The notes under the pieces: model-generated
Told to the model about the DNA's origin: nothing
What the model saw: only the letters and a program-made list of their open reading frames with translations
Database searches by the model: none
Shown: in pieces, positions 7,631 through 15,823 of the stretch
Position numbering within the stretch: position 1 is the stretch's first letter
Layout of the letters: each line of letters opens with the position of its first letter
Assembly: GCF_014874095.1 (NCBI RefSeq)
Contig: NZ_JADBEB010000001.1
Coordinates: 8,370,001-8,434,000, forward strand
DNA length: 64,000 nucleotides
Origin: Plantactinospora soyae
GTDB taxonomy: Bacteria > Actinomycetota > Actinomycetes > Mycobacteriales > Micromonosporaceae
Direction of reading: 5' to 3'
Position numbers and translations under genes: made by a program

Positions 7631-8512
7631 TCAGCGCAGCACCCGCCAGCGTCGCACCGTGAGCAACTGCGCGGTGATGATGACCGCGCTGATCGCCATC
7701 AGCACGATCGTGATCAGGGCGCCGTAGGCGAACCCGGAGAACTCGAAGGCGTGGTCGAAGATGTAGACCGGCAGGTACTGGGTGGCGTTGGCGGGACGGC
7801 CATCGGTGAGGACGTACGCCGGAACGAAGTTGACCTGAAGGGTGAGGATCGTGTCCCGGACCACGAGCAGCACCAGCACCGGGGCCAGCAGCGGCAGGGT
7901 GAGCCGGCGCAGTTGACCGAACGGGCCGCAGCCCTCCAGCGCGGCAGCCTCGTACAGCCGCCCGTCCAGCATCCGACGGGCCGCGAGGACCACGATGAAG
8001 CCCTCCCCGATCGGGAACAGCAGCATCAGGATCACTCCCACCCGCGCGGTCGTGGGCTCGGCGAGCCAGGTGAAACCGGGATGGCCGACCAGGCCGAGGA
8101 GCTGGTTCAGCGGGCCGTAGAGCGGGTTGAGCACCCAGAGGAACAGCACCGCCAGCGCCACGTCGGGAATCACCGTCGGCAGGTAGACGGCGGTCCGGAA
8201 CCACCGACCACCGGGGCGTGGGGCGGCGAGCAGCAGCCCGAGCCCGACCGCCGCGAGCAACCGCAGCGGGACCGAGACCGCCACGTGGAACAGTGACGCC
8301 TCCAGGCTGTCGAGGAAGAAGTCGTCGGCGAGCAGCCGGCGCAGGTTGGCCAGCCCGACGAACTGCGGATCCCGGGTCAGTCCGGTGTGGTCGGTGAAGG
8401 CGTAGCCGAAGTTGAGCAGTGCCGGCAGCGCGATCAGCAGTACGACCGCCACGCCGTACGGGGCCAGGAACATCCACGCTGATTGGGGACGCCGGGTCCG
8501 CGCCGCGGTCAT
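7631..8512 (-). CDS. Sugar ABC transporter permease (MalF/UgpA-like)
   Basis: A 293-residue membrane protein of the binding-protein-dependent permease family, with six predicted helices beginning at MFLAPYGVAVVLLIALPALL. The cytoplasmic EAA loop is present (EAAALEGCGPFGQLRRLTLP) and contacts the ATPase. It overlaps the ATPase gene by four bases (ATGA). The operon order is permease G, binding protein, ATPase, permease F, lipoprotein. It would import a sugar or glycerol-phosphate-like substrate; the substrate is not evident. Confidence 0.9.
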   Translation of the reverse strand: MTAARTRRPQSAWMFLAPYGVAVVLLIALPALLNFGYAFTDHTGLTRDPQFVGLANLRRLLADDFFLDSLEASLFHVAVSVPLRLLAAVGLGLLLAAPRPGGRWFRTAVYLPTVIPDVALAVLFLWVLNPLYGPLNQLLGLVGHPGFTWLAEPTTARVGVILMLLFPIGEGFIVVLAARRMLDGRLYEAAALEGCGPFGQLRRLTLPLLAPVLVLLVVRDTILTLQVNFVPAYVLTDGRPANATQYLPVYIFDHAFEFSGFAYGALITIVLMAISAVIITAQLLTVRRWRVLR

Positions 8513-9576
8513 CGACGGCGACCCGTCTCGGTGTCGAACCGATGGATCCGGGCCGGGTCGGGCCGCAGTCGCAGCCGGTCGCCGGGACGAACACCGTGGC
8601 GTGGACCGGTCCGGACCGTCAGCCGGACACCGGCACCGGCAGCAGCAGCGGCAGCAGCAGCAGCAGGGTCGCGGGTGCTGGCACGGGCGCGGGTCAGCAG
8701 GATCGCCTCGCTGCCGAGCGTCTCCATCGCCTCGACCGTGACCTCGATTGGGCCCTCCGGGTCGAGCGCCAGGTCCTCGGGACGCACCCCGAGAGTGAGC
8801 CCGGGGGCGTCGCCCAGCACACCACCGCCGACGACGAGGTTCATCGGCGGGCTGCCGAGGAACCCGGCCACGAAGACGTCGGCGGGTTCGTCGTACACCT
8901 CCTGGGGTGGGCCGACCTGCCGGACCCGACCCCGGTCCAGCACCACCACCCGGTCCCCGAGCGTCATCGCCTCCGCCTGGTCGTGCGTGACGTGGACCAT
9001 CGTCGTCCGCAGTTCCTGGTGCATGGCGAGCAGATCGGTCCGGGTGGCGAACCGCAACTGGGCGTCGAGGCTGGCCAGCGGCTCGTCGAGCAGGTACACG
9101 CTGGGGTCCCGGACCAGGGCCCGGGCCAGGGCGACGCGCTGGCGCTGCCCGCCGGACATCTGGTCCGGGTACCGGTCGAGCAGGTCGGCGATCTCCAGTC
9201 GTTCCGCCGCCGCCCGGGCCTGCCGGTCGGCCTCGGCGCGCGGCACCCGGCGGACCCGCAACCCGAAGAGCAGATTGTCGCGTACGGTCAGGTGCGGGTA
9301 GAGCGCGTAGTCCTGGAAGACCATCGCGATGGCCCGGCGGTGCGGCGGGACCCGGCCGACGTCCTTCCCGTCGACGAGGACCCGACCGGCGTCCGGCCGG
9401 TCCAGTCCGGCGATCAGGCGCAGGATCGTCGACTTGCCCGAGCCCGACGGTCCGACCAGGGTGATCAGCTCACCGGCCCGTACCTCCAGGTCGACACCGT
9501 CGAGGGCGGTGACCCGCCCATAGCTCTTCGACAGCGATTCGAGCCGGATCTGCCCTGGCGCGACGCCCACCCTCAC
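8509..9576 (-). CDS. Sugar ABC transporter ATP-binding protein (MalK/UgpC-like)
   Basis: The 355-residue ATPase shows Walker A GPSGSGKST, signature MSGGQRQRVALARAL, Walker B SVYLLDEPLASLD and switch HVTHDQAEAM. A C-terminal OB-like regulatory domain is typical of the MalK/UgpC group. Within that domain a run of about ten alanines is encoded by a GCN repeat (8632-8666), an expansion not expected in the family. The protein would energise import with the two flanking permeases. It overlaps both neighbours by four bases, so expression is coupled. Confidence 0.93.
   Translation of the reverse strand: MRVGVAPGQIRLESLSKSYGRVTALDGVDLEVRAGELITLVGPSGSGKSTILRLIAGLDRPDAGRVLVDGKDVGRVPPHRRAIAMVFQDYALYPHLTVRDNLLFGLRVRRVPRAEADRQARAAAERLEIADLLDRYPDQMSGGQRQRVALARALVRDPSVYLLDEPLASLDAQLRFATRTDLLAMHQELRTTMVHVTHDQAEAMTLGDRVVVLDRGRVRQVGPPQEVYDEPADVFVAGFLGSPPMNLVVGGGVLGDAPGLTLGVRPEDLALDPEGPIEVTVEAMETLGSEAILLTRARASTRDPAAAAAAAAAGAGVRLTVRTGPRHGVRPGDRLRLRPDPARIHRFDTETGRRR
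8632..8666 (-). repeat. GCN trinucleotide run encoding poly-alanine
   Basis: The plus strand reads repeated GCA/GGC units, giving about ten consecutive Ala codons near the C-terminus of the ATPase gene. Such runs can expand or contract by slippage. Confidence 0.6.
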
Positions 9577-10859
9577 CGGGGCGGTTCCGCAAAGAGCGGA
9601 CGGATCTTCTCCTCCAGTTCCCGCAGTCCCTTCTCACGCTCGACCCGGCCGTAGAACAGCTCTTCGAGCAGGGCGTCCGTCTCCCGCTCCACCCGGGACC
9701 AGGTGGCGGTGCGCGGGGTGGCCCGCAGATGCGGATCGGCGTCGAGATAAACCTGTGCCGAGCGCGGCGGCAGACTCGGCTTCAGGAAGGCGTCGGACCT
9801 GGCCACGTCGAGCCGGGACGGCACCGTCCGGCCGGACTCCGCGAGGATTCCCTGCCCCTTCGGGCCCATCGCGAACTCGATGAACCGCCAGGCGTCGGTG
9901 TGGTTGGGCCGGCCGGCGCTCATGCAGTAGGCGTCGCTGTGCAGGATCGAGGCGGGGGCGCCGCCCGGTGCGACCGGCAGCGGCGCCACGTCCCAGCCAA
10001 AATCCTTGATGGTACGCAGCGTCGGCACCGCCACCCGGCTGTTCAGGTACATGCCCAGTGTTCCGCGTAGGAAGCGCGCCTCGCTCGACTCGCTCTGCTC
10101 CTCGGCGTCCGGCGGGACGACCTTGTGCACCAGTTGGAGGTCCAGGAACCAGTCGACGGCCTTCCTGGTCGCCGGCTGGCCGGTCAGGGTCAGCCGGGTG
10201 GGGCGGTTCGGGTCGTCGACCAGTTCGCCCCCGTTGGACCAGACGAACGGGGCGATCCGCGGCACCGACGGCTCTACACCCACGCCGTACCGTCCGTCGC
10301 CGGTGAGCGCCTTCGCCGTGACGAGGAAGTTGTCCCAGGTCCAGCCGGCCTTCGGCACCGGTACGCCCGCCTTGGCGAACAGGTCGGCGTTGTAGTAGAC
10401 GACCAGGGACGACAGGTTCTGGGGCATACAGGTCAGCGCCTTGCCGTCGAATCGGAAGGCGTCCAGGGCGCGCGGGCTGAAGTCGCCCTCGTCCAGCGCC
10501 TCGCTGCCGTCCAGGTACGACTGTGCCGGCTCGATCGCCCCCTGCGCGGCGAACTGGCCGTAGCGGCGGTAGTTCAGCAGGAAGACGTCCGGCGGCGTCC
10601 CACCCGCGAACGACGTCGTCAGCTTGGCCATCAACTCGTCCTGGGTGGCAACGGGAGACAGCGTGACGTCGACGTCGGGGGTGGCAGCCTCGAAGGCCTC
10701 GACCATGGTGCGGTAGCCGGCGATCTCCTCGGCGTCACCGAACAGCACGACGGTGATCCCCGACGCGCCCTCGGTGCGGTCGTCCGCCCCACATCCGGCG
10801 AGCAGGGCGGCGACGAGCAGTCCCGCACACCAGCGCGGCCACGATCGGGTTCTCGTCAT
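9573..10859 (-). CDS. Sugar ABC transporter substrate-binding lipoprotein
   Basis: The 428-residue family-1 extracellular solute-binding protein has a lipobox LLAGC (Cys23) and the start of the mature domain ITVVLFGDAEEIAGYRTMVEAF. Family features include DVFLLNYRRYGQFA and a C-terminal lobe with GQGILAESGRTVPSR. The ATG at 10859 overlaps the upstream permease stop by four bases; a longer upstream open frame is just a shadow of that permease. It captures the substrate outside the membrane for the two permeases. Confidence 0.9.
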   Translation of the reverse strand: MTRTRSWPRWCAGLLVAALLAGCGADDRTEGASGITVVLFGDAEEIAGYRTMVEAFEAATPDVDVTLSPVATQDELMAKLTTSFAGGTPPDVFLLNYRRYGQFAAQGAIEPAQSYLDGSEALDEGDFSPRALDAFRFDGKALTCMPQNLSSLVVYYNADLFAKAGVPVPKAGWTWDNFLVTAKALTGDGRYGVGVEPSVPRIAPFVWSNGGELVDDPNRPTRLTLTGQPATRKAVDWFLDLQLVHKVVPPDAEEQSESSEARFLRGTLGMYLNSRVAVPTLRTIKDFGWDVAPLPVAPGGAPASILHSDAYCMSAGRPNHTDAWRFIEFAMGPKGQGILAESGRTVPSRLDVARSDAFLKPSLPPRSAQVYLDADPHLRATPRTATWSRVERETDALLEELFYGRVEREKGLRELEEKIRPLFAEPPR

Positions 10860-11689
10860 CTGCGTCCTCCAGATCTCAGTGCCACCAACGGGTTGTCGTT
10901 CAGCAGAATCCGCTGAGCCAGTAGGAACACCAGTACGCACGGCGCCGTCGCGATCACGCAGCCGGCCATCAGCAGCGGCCAGTCCGTCGGGTTCAGCAGC
11001 CGTAGGAACTGCAGGCCGAGCGCGTAGGTGTAGCGGTCGCCGCTGTGCAGGTACAGCAGCGGGTCGATGAAGTTGGCCCAGTGGAAGGTGAACGCGAGCA
11101 CCGCCACCGCCAGGGTCGCCGGCCGTACCTGGGGCAGCGCCACCCGCCGCCAGATCGCGATCCACCGGGCGCCCTCCAGGCGGGCCGCCTCAAGCTGGGT
11201 GTTCGGTACGCCGCCGAAGCTCCAGGCGTAGAGCAGGACCAGGAACGGGCTACCCGCGAGCATCGCCGGCGCCAGCAGCGGGATGTACGTGTCGACCACC
11301 CCGGCCAGCCGGAACAGCTCGAACCGGGTCGCCCAGACCGCGGTGACGGGAACCAGGAGCACCACCAGCAGGCCGATGGTCACCCGCCGACGCGCCGACG
11401 AGGCGAGCAGTCGCAGCCCGAACCCGGTCAACGAGGCGACGACGACGGTCAGCGGTACGGCGAGCGCGACGACCAGCGCCGAGTTCGCCAGGTACCGGAA
11501 CAGCGGCATCAGCTCGGGCAGCCGGGTGTAGGCGGCCACGGTCGGATCGGGCGGAAAGATCTCCAGCGTACGCGGCGGCGGCAGGCCGACGGGACGGAGC
11601 GAGCCGACCGCCATGAACCACAGTGGCGCGGCAAATAACGCCGCGAACAGGGCCGGTACGACGAACCGCCCGATCAGTCGAGATATCAC
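10856..11689 (-). CDS. Sugar ABC transporter permease (MalG/UgpE-like)
   Basis: The 277-residue membrane protein opens with an N-terminal helix VVPALFAALFAAPLWFMAVG and carries an EAA loop (LEAARLEGARWIAIWRRVAL). It is the first gene of a five-gene minus-strand operon that runs to 7118. The order (permease G, binding protein, ATPase, permease F) is unusual, since the binding protein is normally first. No clear operator for a sugar regulator is visible in the 160 bases upstream. Confidence 0.9.
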   Translation of the reverse strand: MISRLIGRFVVPALFAALFAAPLWFMAVGSLRPVGLPPPRTLEIFPPDPTVAAYTRLPELMPLFRYLANSALVVALAVPLTVVVASLTGFGLRLLASSARRRVTIGLLVVLLVPVTAVWATRFELFRLAGVVDTYIPLLAPAMLAGSPFLVLLYAWSFGGVPNTQLEAARLEGARWIAIWRRVALPQVRPATLAVAVLAFTFHWANFIDPLLYLHSGDRYTYALGLQFLRLLNPTDWPLLMAGCVIATAPCVLVFLLAQRILLNDNPLVALRSGGRR

Positions 11690-11851
11690 GCGGTCCCACC
11701 CGTCGCCGCCAGGCGCCCATCCTACGCTGATGATCGACTATGTCATCCAGTGCTGGGGCCCGGCTCTGCGTTCCACCTGGACGAGTAGGGGCTCTGGGAT
11801 CGGTGGCGGCTGACGTTGCAGCGGCAAACCGACTCCTCATAGGTTGATCTC

Positions 11852-12364
11852 ATGGGACTCTTCGACAAGCTGACCGGAACCAAGCGCCCCGTCGACGGTG
11901 TCGCCCCGCGGTCCGCCGCCGAGGTCCACGCGGCGGTGCTCGGGCTCAACCGCCCCGACGTCCCGTACGTCATCCGGGACGGCCGCGAGGAGGGCGCGGA
12001 TCTGGTGGCCGAGTGGCGCATCCTGGACCCGGCCTGGCGGACCTTCTTCGTCGGCACACAGGTGAGTCGAGTGTTCCAGGTCCGTATGCGCCTGGTGCCG
12101 GAGAAGAACGAAGTCCGCTCTCTCGACCAGCAGTACGAGGTCACCTGGGTCGGCGACACCCCGAGGCTGGCCATCGCGGCCGAGGCCCAGCGTGGCCAGG
12201 TGCGGACGGTCTCGAAGCGCTGGACGCTCGGCCGGGGCGAAGACAACGGCCTCGAAGCGACCGAGACGTTCAGCTTCGACAGCTCTGACCTGAAGAACCC
12301 CCTGCGGGACACCGTCCTGGGTGCGGGGTGGACCTGGCGCGGAGTCGTCATCGGCAAGCTGTGA
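11852..12364 (+). CDS. Hypothetical protein (170 aa)
   Basis: The start MGLFDKLTGTKRPVDGVAPR resembles small cytoplasmic actinobacterial proteins of unknown function. The remainder (VPYVIRDGREEGADLVAEWR, then ETFSFDSSDLKNPLRD) is soluble, with regular beta-strand-like alternation, no signal peptide and no cysteine motif. Codon use is normal for the window. It stands alone on the plus strand between the ABC operon and pseudogene debris. I do not recognise a function. Confidence 0.65.
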   Translation: MGLFDKLTGTKRPVDGVAPRSAAEVHAAVLGLNRPDVPYVIRDGREEGADLVAEWRILDPAWRTFFVGTQVSRVFQVRMRLVPEKNEVRSLDQQYEVTWVGDTPRLAIAAEAQRGQVRTVSKRWTLGRGEDNGLEATETFSFDSSDLKNPLRDTVLGAGWTWRGVVIGKL

Positions 12365-12394
12365 GGTTGGCGAGCCCCTGACCGCCCTACCGCA

Positions 12395-12480
12395 CCGCAG
12401 CGCGTACCCCCGGTCGGCGAACCGGCAGCGGAAGGTCCCCTGCCAGACGAGCGTTTCCGTGGCAAGCACGTCGAGCCGGC
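12395..12480 (-). pseudogene. Fragment of a sulfotransferase gene
   Basis: The minus strand encodes ETLVWQGTF followed by RFADRGYALR, matching ETLIWQGIF and RFDDREYALR of the intact sulfotransferase at 13806-14480. No start, stop or P-loop is present. It is a short leftover of a paralogue. Confidence 0.55.
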
Positions 12481-12481
12481 C

Positions 12482-12843
12482 GACCCGGTGCATGTGGTCC
12501 GCGTCGTGGCCCCGGCGAGGCGCTGCTCTCCCCTGCCGGCGGGGCTCGCGGCGCTCCTCGACAACATCCCGTACCTCGCCACCATGGCGCCGGTGGTCGA
12601 GGGGCTGGTCGCGGAGGCGCCGGACCCGGGCACCGGTCAGGCGCTCTGGTGGGCCTTCGGCTTCAGCGGGGACTTCGGCGGCAACGGCACCGCAGTCGCG
12701 GCCAGCGCCAACGTGGTGGCTATCGGCATCGCCGCCCGGACGGGTCACCAGATCTCGTTCCGGTAGTTCACCCGGTACGGCATCGTCGTCACGATCATAA
12801 GCGCCCTGATCGCCTGGCTGTACGTCTGGCTGCAGTACTTCTA
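12482..12843 (+). pseudogene. C-terminal remnant of an ArsB/NhaD/SLC13-type anion permease
   Basis: The frame reads LLDNIPYLATMAPVVEGLVA, ALWWAFGFSGDFGGNGTAVA and SANVVAIGIAARTGHQISF, the conserved last third of ArsB/CitM-like permeases. Where the family has W-Q-F the sequence has CGG TAG TTC. One change makes Trp into Arg and the next makes Gln into a stop, both single transitions. Beyond the stop the frame continues TRYGIVVTIISALIAWLYVW to TAG at 12841-12843. The N-terminal two thirds are missing. Confidence 0.75.
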
Positions 12844-12847
12844 GCCT

Positions 12848-12877
12848 GGGCCACCCGGTACCCCGACCGGGTGGCCC
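12848..12877. terminator. 12-bp hairpin
   Basis: GGGCCACCCGGT (12848-12859) pairs perfectly with ACCGGGTGGCCC (12866-12877) around a six-base loop. It lies five bases after the end of the permease remnant and just past the stop of the convergent MerR gene. It is probably a bidirectional terminator. Confidence 0.6.
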
Positions 12878-12882
12878 GGTGT

Positions 12883-13248
12883 TCAGCCGGCCTGGCCGGC
12901 CGCCCGCAACGGGCATCCGGTGCCGATGCGCGTGTCGAGGTCGGCCCGCAGCGCGGCGAGTTCGGCCATGCGCGCGTCGATGATCCGGATCTTCTCCTCG
13001 AACAGCGCGGACAACGCCTCGGCGGCGTCGGGCGCGGCACGCAGCTCCTCGCCGAGCCGTCCGATCTCCGCCAGCGAGAACCCGAGTGCCTGCGCGGTAC
13101 GGACGTACCGCAGCCAGGCCACGGTCTCGGGTGCGAAGTCGCGGTAGCCGTTGGCGAGCCGTCGTCCCTCGACCAGGCCGACCTTCTCGTAGAACCGGAT
13201 GGTGTCCCTGGTCAAGCCCGCCTGGGCGGCCAGCTCTCCGATACGCAT
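12883..13248 (-). CDS. MerR-family transcriptional regulator
   Basis: The 121-residue protein has the MerR DNA-binding start MRIGELAAQAGLTRDTIRFY and EKVGLVEGRRLANGYRDF, then a long dimerisation helix and a short C-terminal tail with a single Cys112 (GTGCPLR). The length and tail resemble metal- or thiol-responsive members, but only one cysteine is present, so the effector is uncertain. It is divergent from the membrane protein at 13340. A promoter with an over-long spacer between them is typical of a MerR target. Confidence 0.88.
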   Translation of the reverse strand: MRIGELAAQAGLTRDTIRFYEKVGLVEGRRLANGYRDFAPETVAWLRYVRTAQALGFSLAEIGRLGEELRAAPDAAEALSALFEEKIRIIDARMAELAALRADLDTRIGTGCPLRAAGQAG

Positions 13249-13271
13249 GATCCTCCGCCAGACGACGCGGC

Positions 13272-13301
13272 TTGACCTTGGAGCCTACTCCACTGTTTAG
13301 C
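13272..13301 (+). promoter_or_regulatory. MerR-type promoter
   Basis: TTGACC (13272-13277) is followed by a spacer containing the inverted repeat GGAG-CCTA-CTCC, and then by TTTAGC (13296-13301) or TTAGCG, a spacing of 18-19 bases. The long spacer with a centred palindrome is the hallmark of promoters that MerR proteins activate by DNA distortion. It points to the gene at 13340. Confidence 0.55.
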
Positions 13302-13339
13302 GTGGATCGTCGCTGTCGCGAGACCAACGGGAGTCCATC

Positions 13340-13780
13340 GTGATCCGCCTGTCCACCCCTTCCCACCCCGGCTATCTCCGCGTCGTGCGCGCGAGTGCCT
13401 GGTACGACCTCGTCGTCACAGCGGGATTCGCGACACCGTGGACGTACGCGCTGCTGCACCGCGCACTGTCGTCGCTGGGCGGCGCGCTGGGCCTCGGCGT
13501 CCTACCCGCTCCCGACCCGGTGCTGACCCTGTACGCGAACCTGATGGGTTCGGTCGTGGTCGTCTGGGCCCTGTTGCGCATCGTCAGGCCGCTGTCGGTG
13601 TACGGACTGGCCGACGGCGTCGCCCGCACACTGTTCGCGATGTGGCAGGCCTACGCACTGGCCCACGGCGCCTTCCGGGTGCTGTGGCTGCTCCTCGTCG
13701 CCGAGGTGGCGTTCGGCGTCGTCCAGCTCGTGCCGTGGTGGCGGAGCCGGCACACCCACAAAGTCGCGCCGCTGAGGTGA
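13340..13780 (+). CDS. Small integral membrane protein
   Basis: This 146-residue protein has about four hydrophobic segments, including YDLVVTAGFATPWTYALLHR, LTLYANLMGSVVVVWALLRI, LFAMWQAYALAHGAF and VLWLLLVAEVAFGVVQLVPW, and ends in a basic, His-containing tail. No transporter or enzyme motif is visible. It sits behind a MerR-type promoter and is the likely target of the adjacent MerR regulator. A role in efflux or envelope stress is guesswork. Confidence 0.7.
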   Translation: MIRLSTPSHPGYLRVVRASAWYDLVVTAGFATPWTYALLHRALSSLGGALGLGVLPAPDPVLTLYANLMGSVVVVWALLRIVRPLSVYGLADGVARTLFAMWQAYALAHGAFRVLWLLLVAEVAFGVVQLVPWWRSRHTHKVAPLR

Positions 13781-13805
13781 GTACCCGACGTCGCCATCGG
13801 TCCGC

Positions 13806-14480
13806 TCAGGGTTCGCGCCGCAGGCCGGCCGGGTCCGCAAGCTGCCGCCGGAAAGCGGCCGTCGTGTTCAGCAGCGGAAACGGCGTCTCCGGTACCTCGA
13901 CACCGAGGAAGTCGCAGAGCGGCTCCCAGCCCTGCGCCGGGTCGAATTCGAGCAGCCGCTCGGCCGGTACGGTGGTCCGTACCTCAGCGACGTGGTCGGC
14001 GTAGACGCGCAGCGCGTACTCCCGGTCGTCGAACCGGCCGTCGAAGATCCCCTGCCAGATGAGCGTCTCCGCCAGCCTCGGCTGGTCCCGCAACTCCGGT
14101 TGGGCCTCGACCGCCTGCTGCAGGCCGGGCGGCAGGTTCTCCGGATCGAAGGACTTGCCCCGGTAGATGGTGTTGCTGACGCTGTCGTACCAGCGTTCCG
14201 GGTCGCGTACGGTCAGCAGCACCTTGGCCTCGGGGTAGACCCCCATCAGCTCGCGCCAGTACGCGGCGCTGGGCCAGTCCACCGCCGAGCGGTAGCCGCC
14301 GAGCAGCCCGTCCCAGTCGGCCGACCCACCCTGTGCCACGCGCAGCCAGTCCCCGATCGTCTCCGGGTGCGCGAACAGTTCGGTCATGTGGTGGCAGGGC
14401 CCGAGGCCGAGCAGCTCCAGGGCTTCCTTCGTCGACTTGGTGCCCGTACGCCCGAAACCCGCACCGATGACCTTCAGCAT
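13806..14480 (-). CDS. Sulfotransferase family protein
   Basis: The 224-residue protein begins MLKVIGAGFGRTGTKSTKEA; G-F-G-R-T-G-T-K-S is the PAPS 5'-phosphosulfate loop of the sulfotransferase-4 family. A second region (KVLLTVRDPERWYDSV) matches the 3'-phosphate binding strand with Arg and Ser. The length is normal. The ATG at 14480 is used because the motif starts immediately after it; an upstream in-frame start would add non-homologous residues. It would transfer sulfate from PAPS to an unknown small acceptor. A fragment of a paralogue lies at 12395-12480. Confidence 0.85.
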   Translation of the reverse strand: MLKVIGAGFGRTGTKSTKEALELLGLGPCHHMTELFAHPETIGDWLRVAQGGSADWDGLLGGYRSAVDWPSAAYWRELMGVYPEAKVLLTVRDPERWYDSVSNTIYRGKSFDPENLPPGLQQAVEAQPELRDQPRLAETLIWQGIFDGRFDDREYALRVYADHVAEVRTTVPAERLLEFDPAQGWEPLCDFLGVEVPETPFPLLNTTAAFRRQLADPAGLRREP

Positions 14481-14569
14481 GCCGTCCCTCGCCCGTAGTG
14501 ACCGTCGATCGGCCACAGTCTTCACCAAGCAGGCGGGTTGGTCGACCCTGCTCGATCAGTCCCACGACG

Positions 14570-14622
14570 TCAGCCCTTGATGGCTCCGGCGGTCATGCCG
14601 GCCCCCGCGCCCCGGATCACCC
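14570..14622 (-). pseudogene. C-terminal tail of a sugar ABC permease
   Basis: The minus strand reads IRGAGAGMTAGAIKG followed by TGA (14572-14570). That is the usual end of MalG-type permeases (G-x-T-x-G-A-x-K-G-stop). Nothing upstream continues the gene; the plus-strand propeller gene starts at 14666. I infer a deletion remnant. Confidence 0.4.
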
Positions 14623-14665
14623 GCACCGGCCCGACCGGACGTCCCCGTCGTGCCACACTTGGCCG

Positions 14666-15793
14666 ATGCGGAGCCTGTCGGTCCCGGCGGTGGCCGCGAT
14701 GCTGGTGCTCGGCGCCGGTGGCACGGCAGGCCATGCGGCCGTCGGCGGCCCGCCCGCGAGGTCGACGGCCACCGGCGACAGCACCCGGATCTGCGAGATC
14801 GGCGACAAGCGGCTGACCGAGATATCCGGCCTGGTGGCCACCGCCAACGGCTACATCGTGATCAACGACGGTTCCGACCGGGAGAGCAATCGGCGGATCT
14901 TCTTCCTCGACCGCACCTGCGCGGTGACCCGAGCCGTCGCCTACCCTTCCCGGCCGCGTGACACCGAGGATCTGGCCCGGGCGCCGGACGGCACGGTCTG
15001 GGTCGCCGACATCGGCGACAACAACCGGTCCCGGGAGAACGTCGCGCTCTGGAAGCTCGCCCCGAACGGACGCTCACCGGTACTGCACCGGCTCAGCTAT
15101 CCGGACGGCCCGCACGACGCCGAGGCGTTCCTGCTGTCCGGCGACGGCACCCCGATCATCGTCACCAAGGATTCCGGCACCCCGGGCCTGTACGTGCCGA
15201 CCGGCGCGCTGCGCGCGGGCGCGACCGTACCGATGCGCAGGGTAGGCGAGTTCAGGCTGCCGAGGTCCACCACCAGCAACCCGTTCTACGGCTTCGGAAC
15301 GCGTCTCGTCACCGGTGCCGCGCTCGCACCGGACGGCGGCCGGGTCGTGCTGCGTACCTACGCCGACGCCTTCGAGTTCGACGTCACCGGCGGCGACGTG
15401 GCCGGAGCCATCACCAACGGCGTACCCCGGGTCACTGCGCTGCCCGACGAGCCCCAGGGCGAGTCGATCACCTACAGCGCCGACGGGAGGTCGCTGCTGA
15501 CCGTGTCGGAGATCGCCGAGGGATCCCCGGCCACGAAGCCGGTCGTCCTCGGCTACACCCCGGCGGCGAATCCCCGCCCGGCGCCGTCGGCCACGCCGAC
15601 CTCGGCCGCGCCCACGACCGCCACGCCGGCCGCGAGCGGCGGGGCCGGCGGCGAGCCCCGGCGATCGGGGTGGGGGGCGGAAAAGACCGGGTACCTGGCC
15701 GGAGCGGTGGTACTGGTCCTGGTCACGACCGGGGTCTTCGTCGTACTGCGACTCCGTGGCCTGGCCGCCCGACGCCGGGGACGTTCCGGATAG
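14666..15793 (+). CDS. Membrane-anchored secreted beta-propeller-like protein
   Basis: The 375-residue protein starts with a signal peptide (MRSLSVPAVAAMLVLGAGGT). The exported part has propeller-type strands (SGLVATANGYIVINDGSDRE, WVADIGDNNRSRENVALWKL, GESITYSADGRSLLTVSEI). It is followed by a Pro/Ala/Thr-rich linker (about residues 300-335), one membrane helix (AGAVVLVLVTTGVFVVLRLR) and a basic tail. This is a surface-anchored architecture without an LPXTG site. The extracellular domain resembles actinobacterial proteins of unknown function; the DIGDNN motif is characteristic. The start is set at the ATG beginning the signal peptide. Confidence 0.75.
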   Translation: MRSLSVPAVAAMLVLGAGGTAGHAAVGGPPARSTATGDSTRICEIGDKRLTEISGLVATANGYIVINDGSDRESNRRIFFLDRTCAVTRAVAYPSRPRDTEDLARAPDGTVWVADIGDNNRSRENVALWKLAPNGRSPVLHRLSYPDGPHDAEAFLLSGDGTPIIVTKDSGTPGLYVPTGALRAGATVPMRRVGEFRLPRSTTSNPFYGFGTRLVTGAALAPDGGRVVLRTYADAFEFDVTGGDVAGAITNGVPRVTALPDEPQGESITYSADGRSLLTVSEIAEGSPATKPVVLGYTPAANPRPAPSATPTSAAPTTATPAASGGAGGEPRRSGWGAEKTGYLAGAVVLVLVTTGVFVVLRLRGLAARRRGRSG

Positions 15794-15823
15794 CGAGGCT
15801 GGCCGGAGCGGGAACGGGCGGGT

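Noticed and set aside
5713-7662. 649-codon plus-strand ORF
   Set aside because: Antisense shadow of the propeller and lipoprotein genes, caused by GC-rich codon positions.
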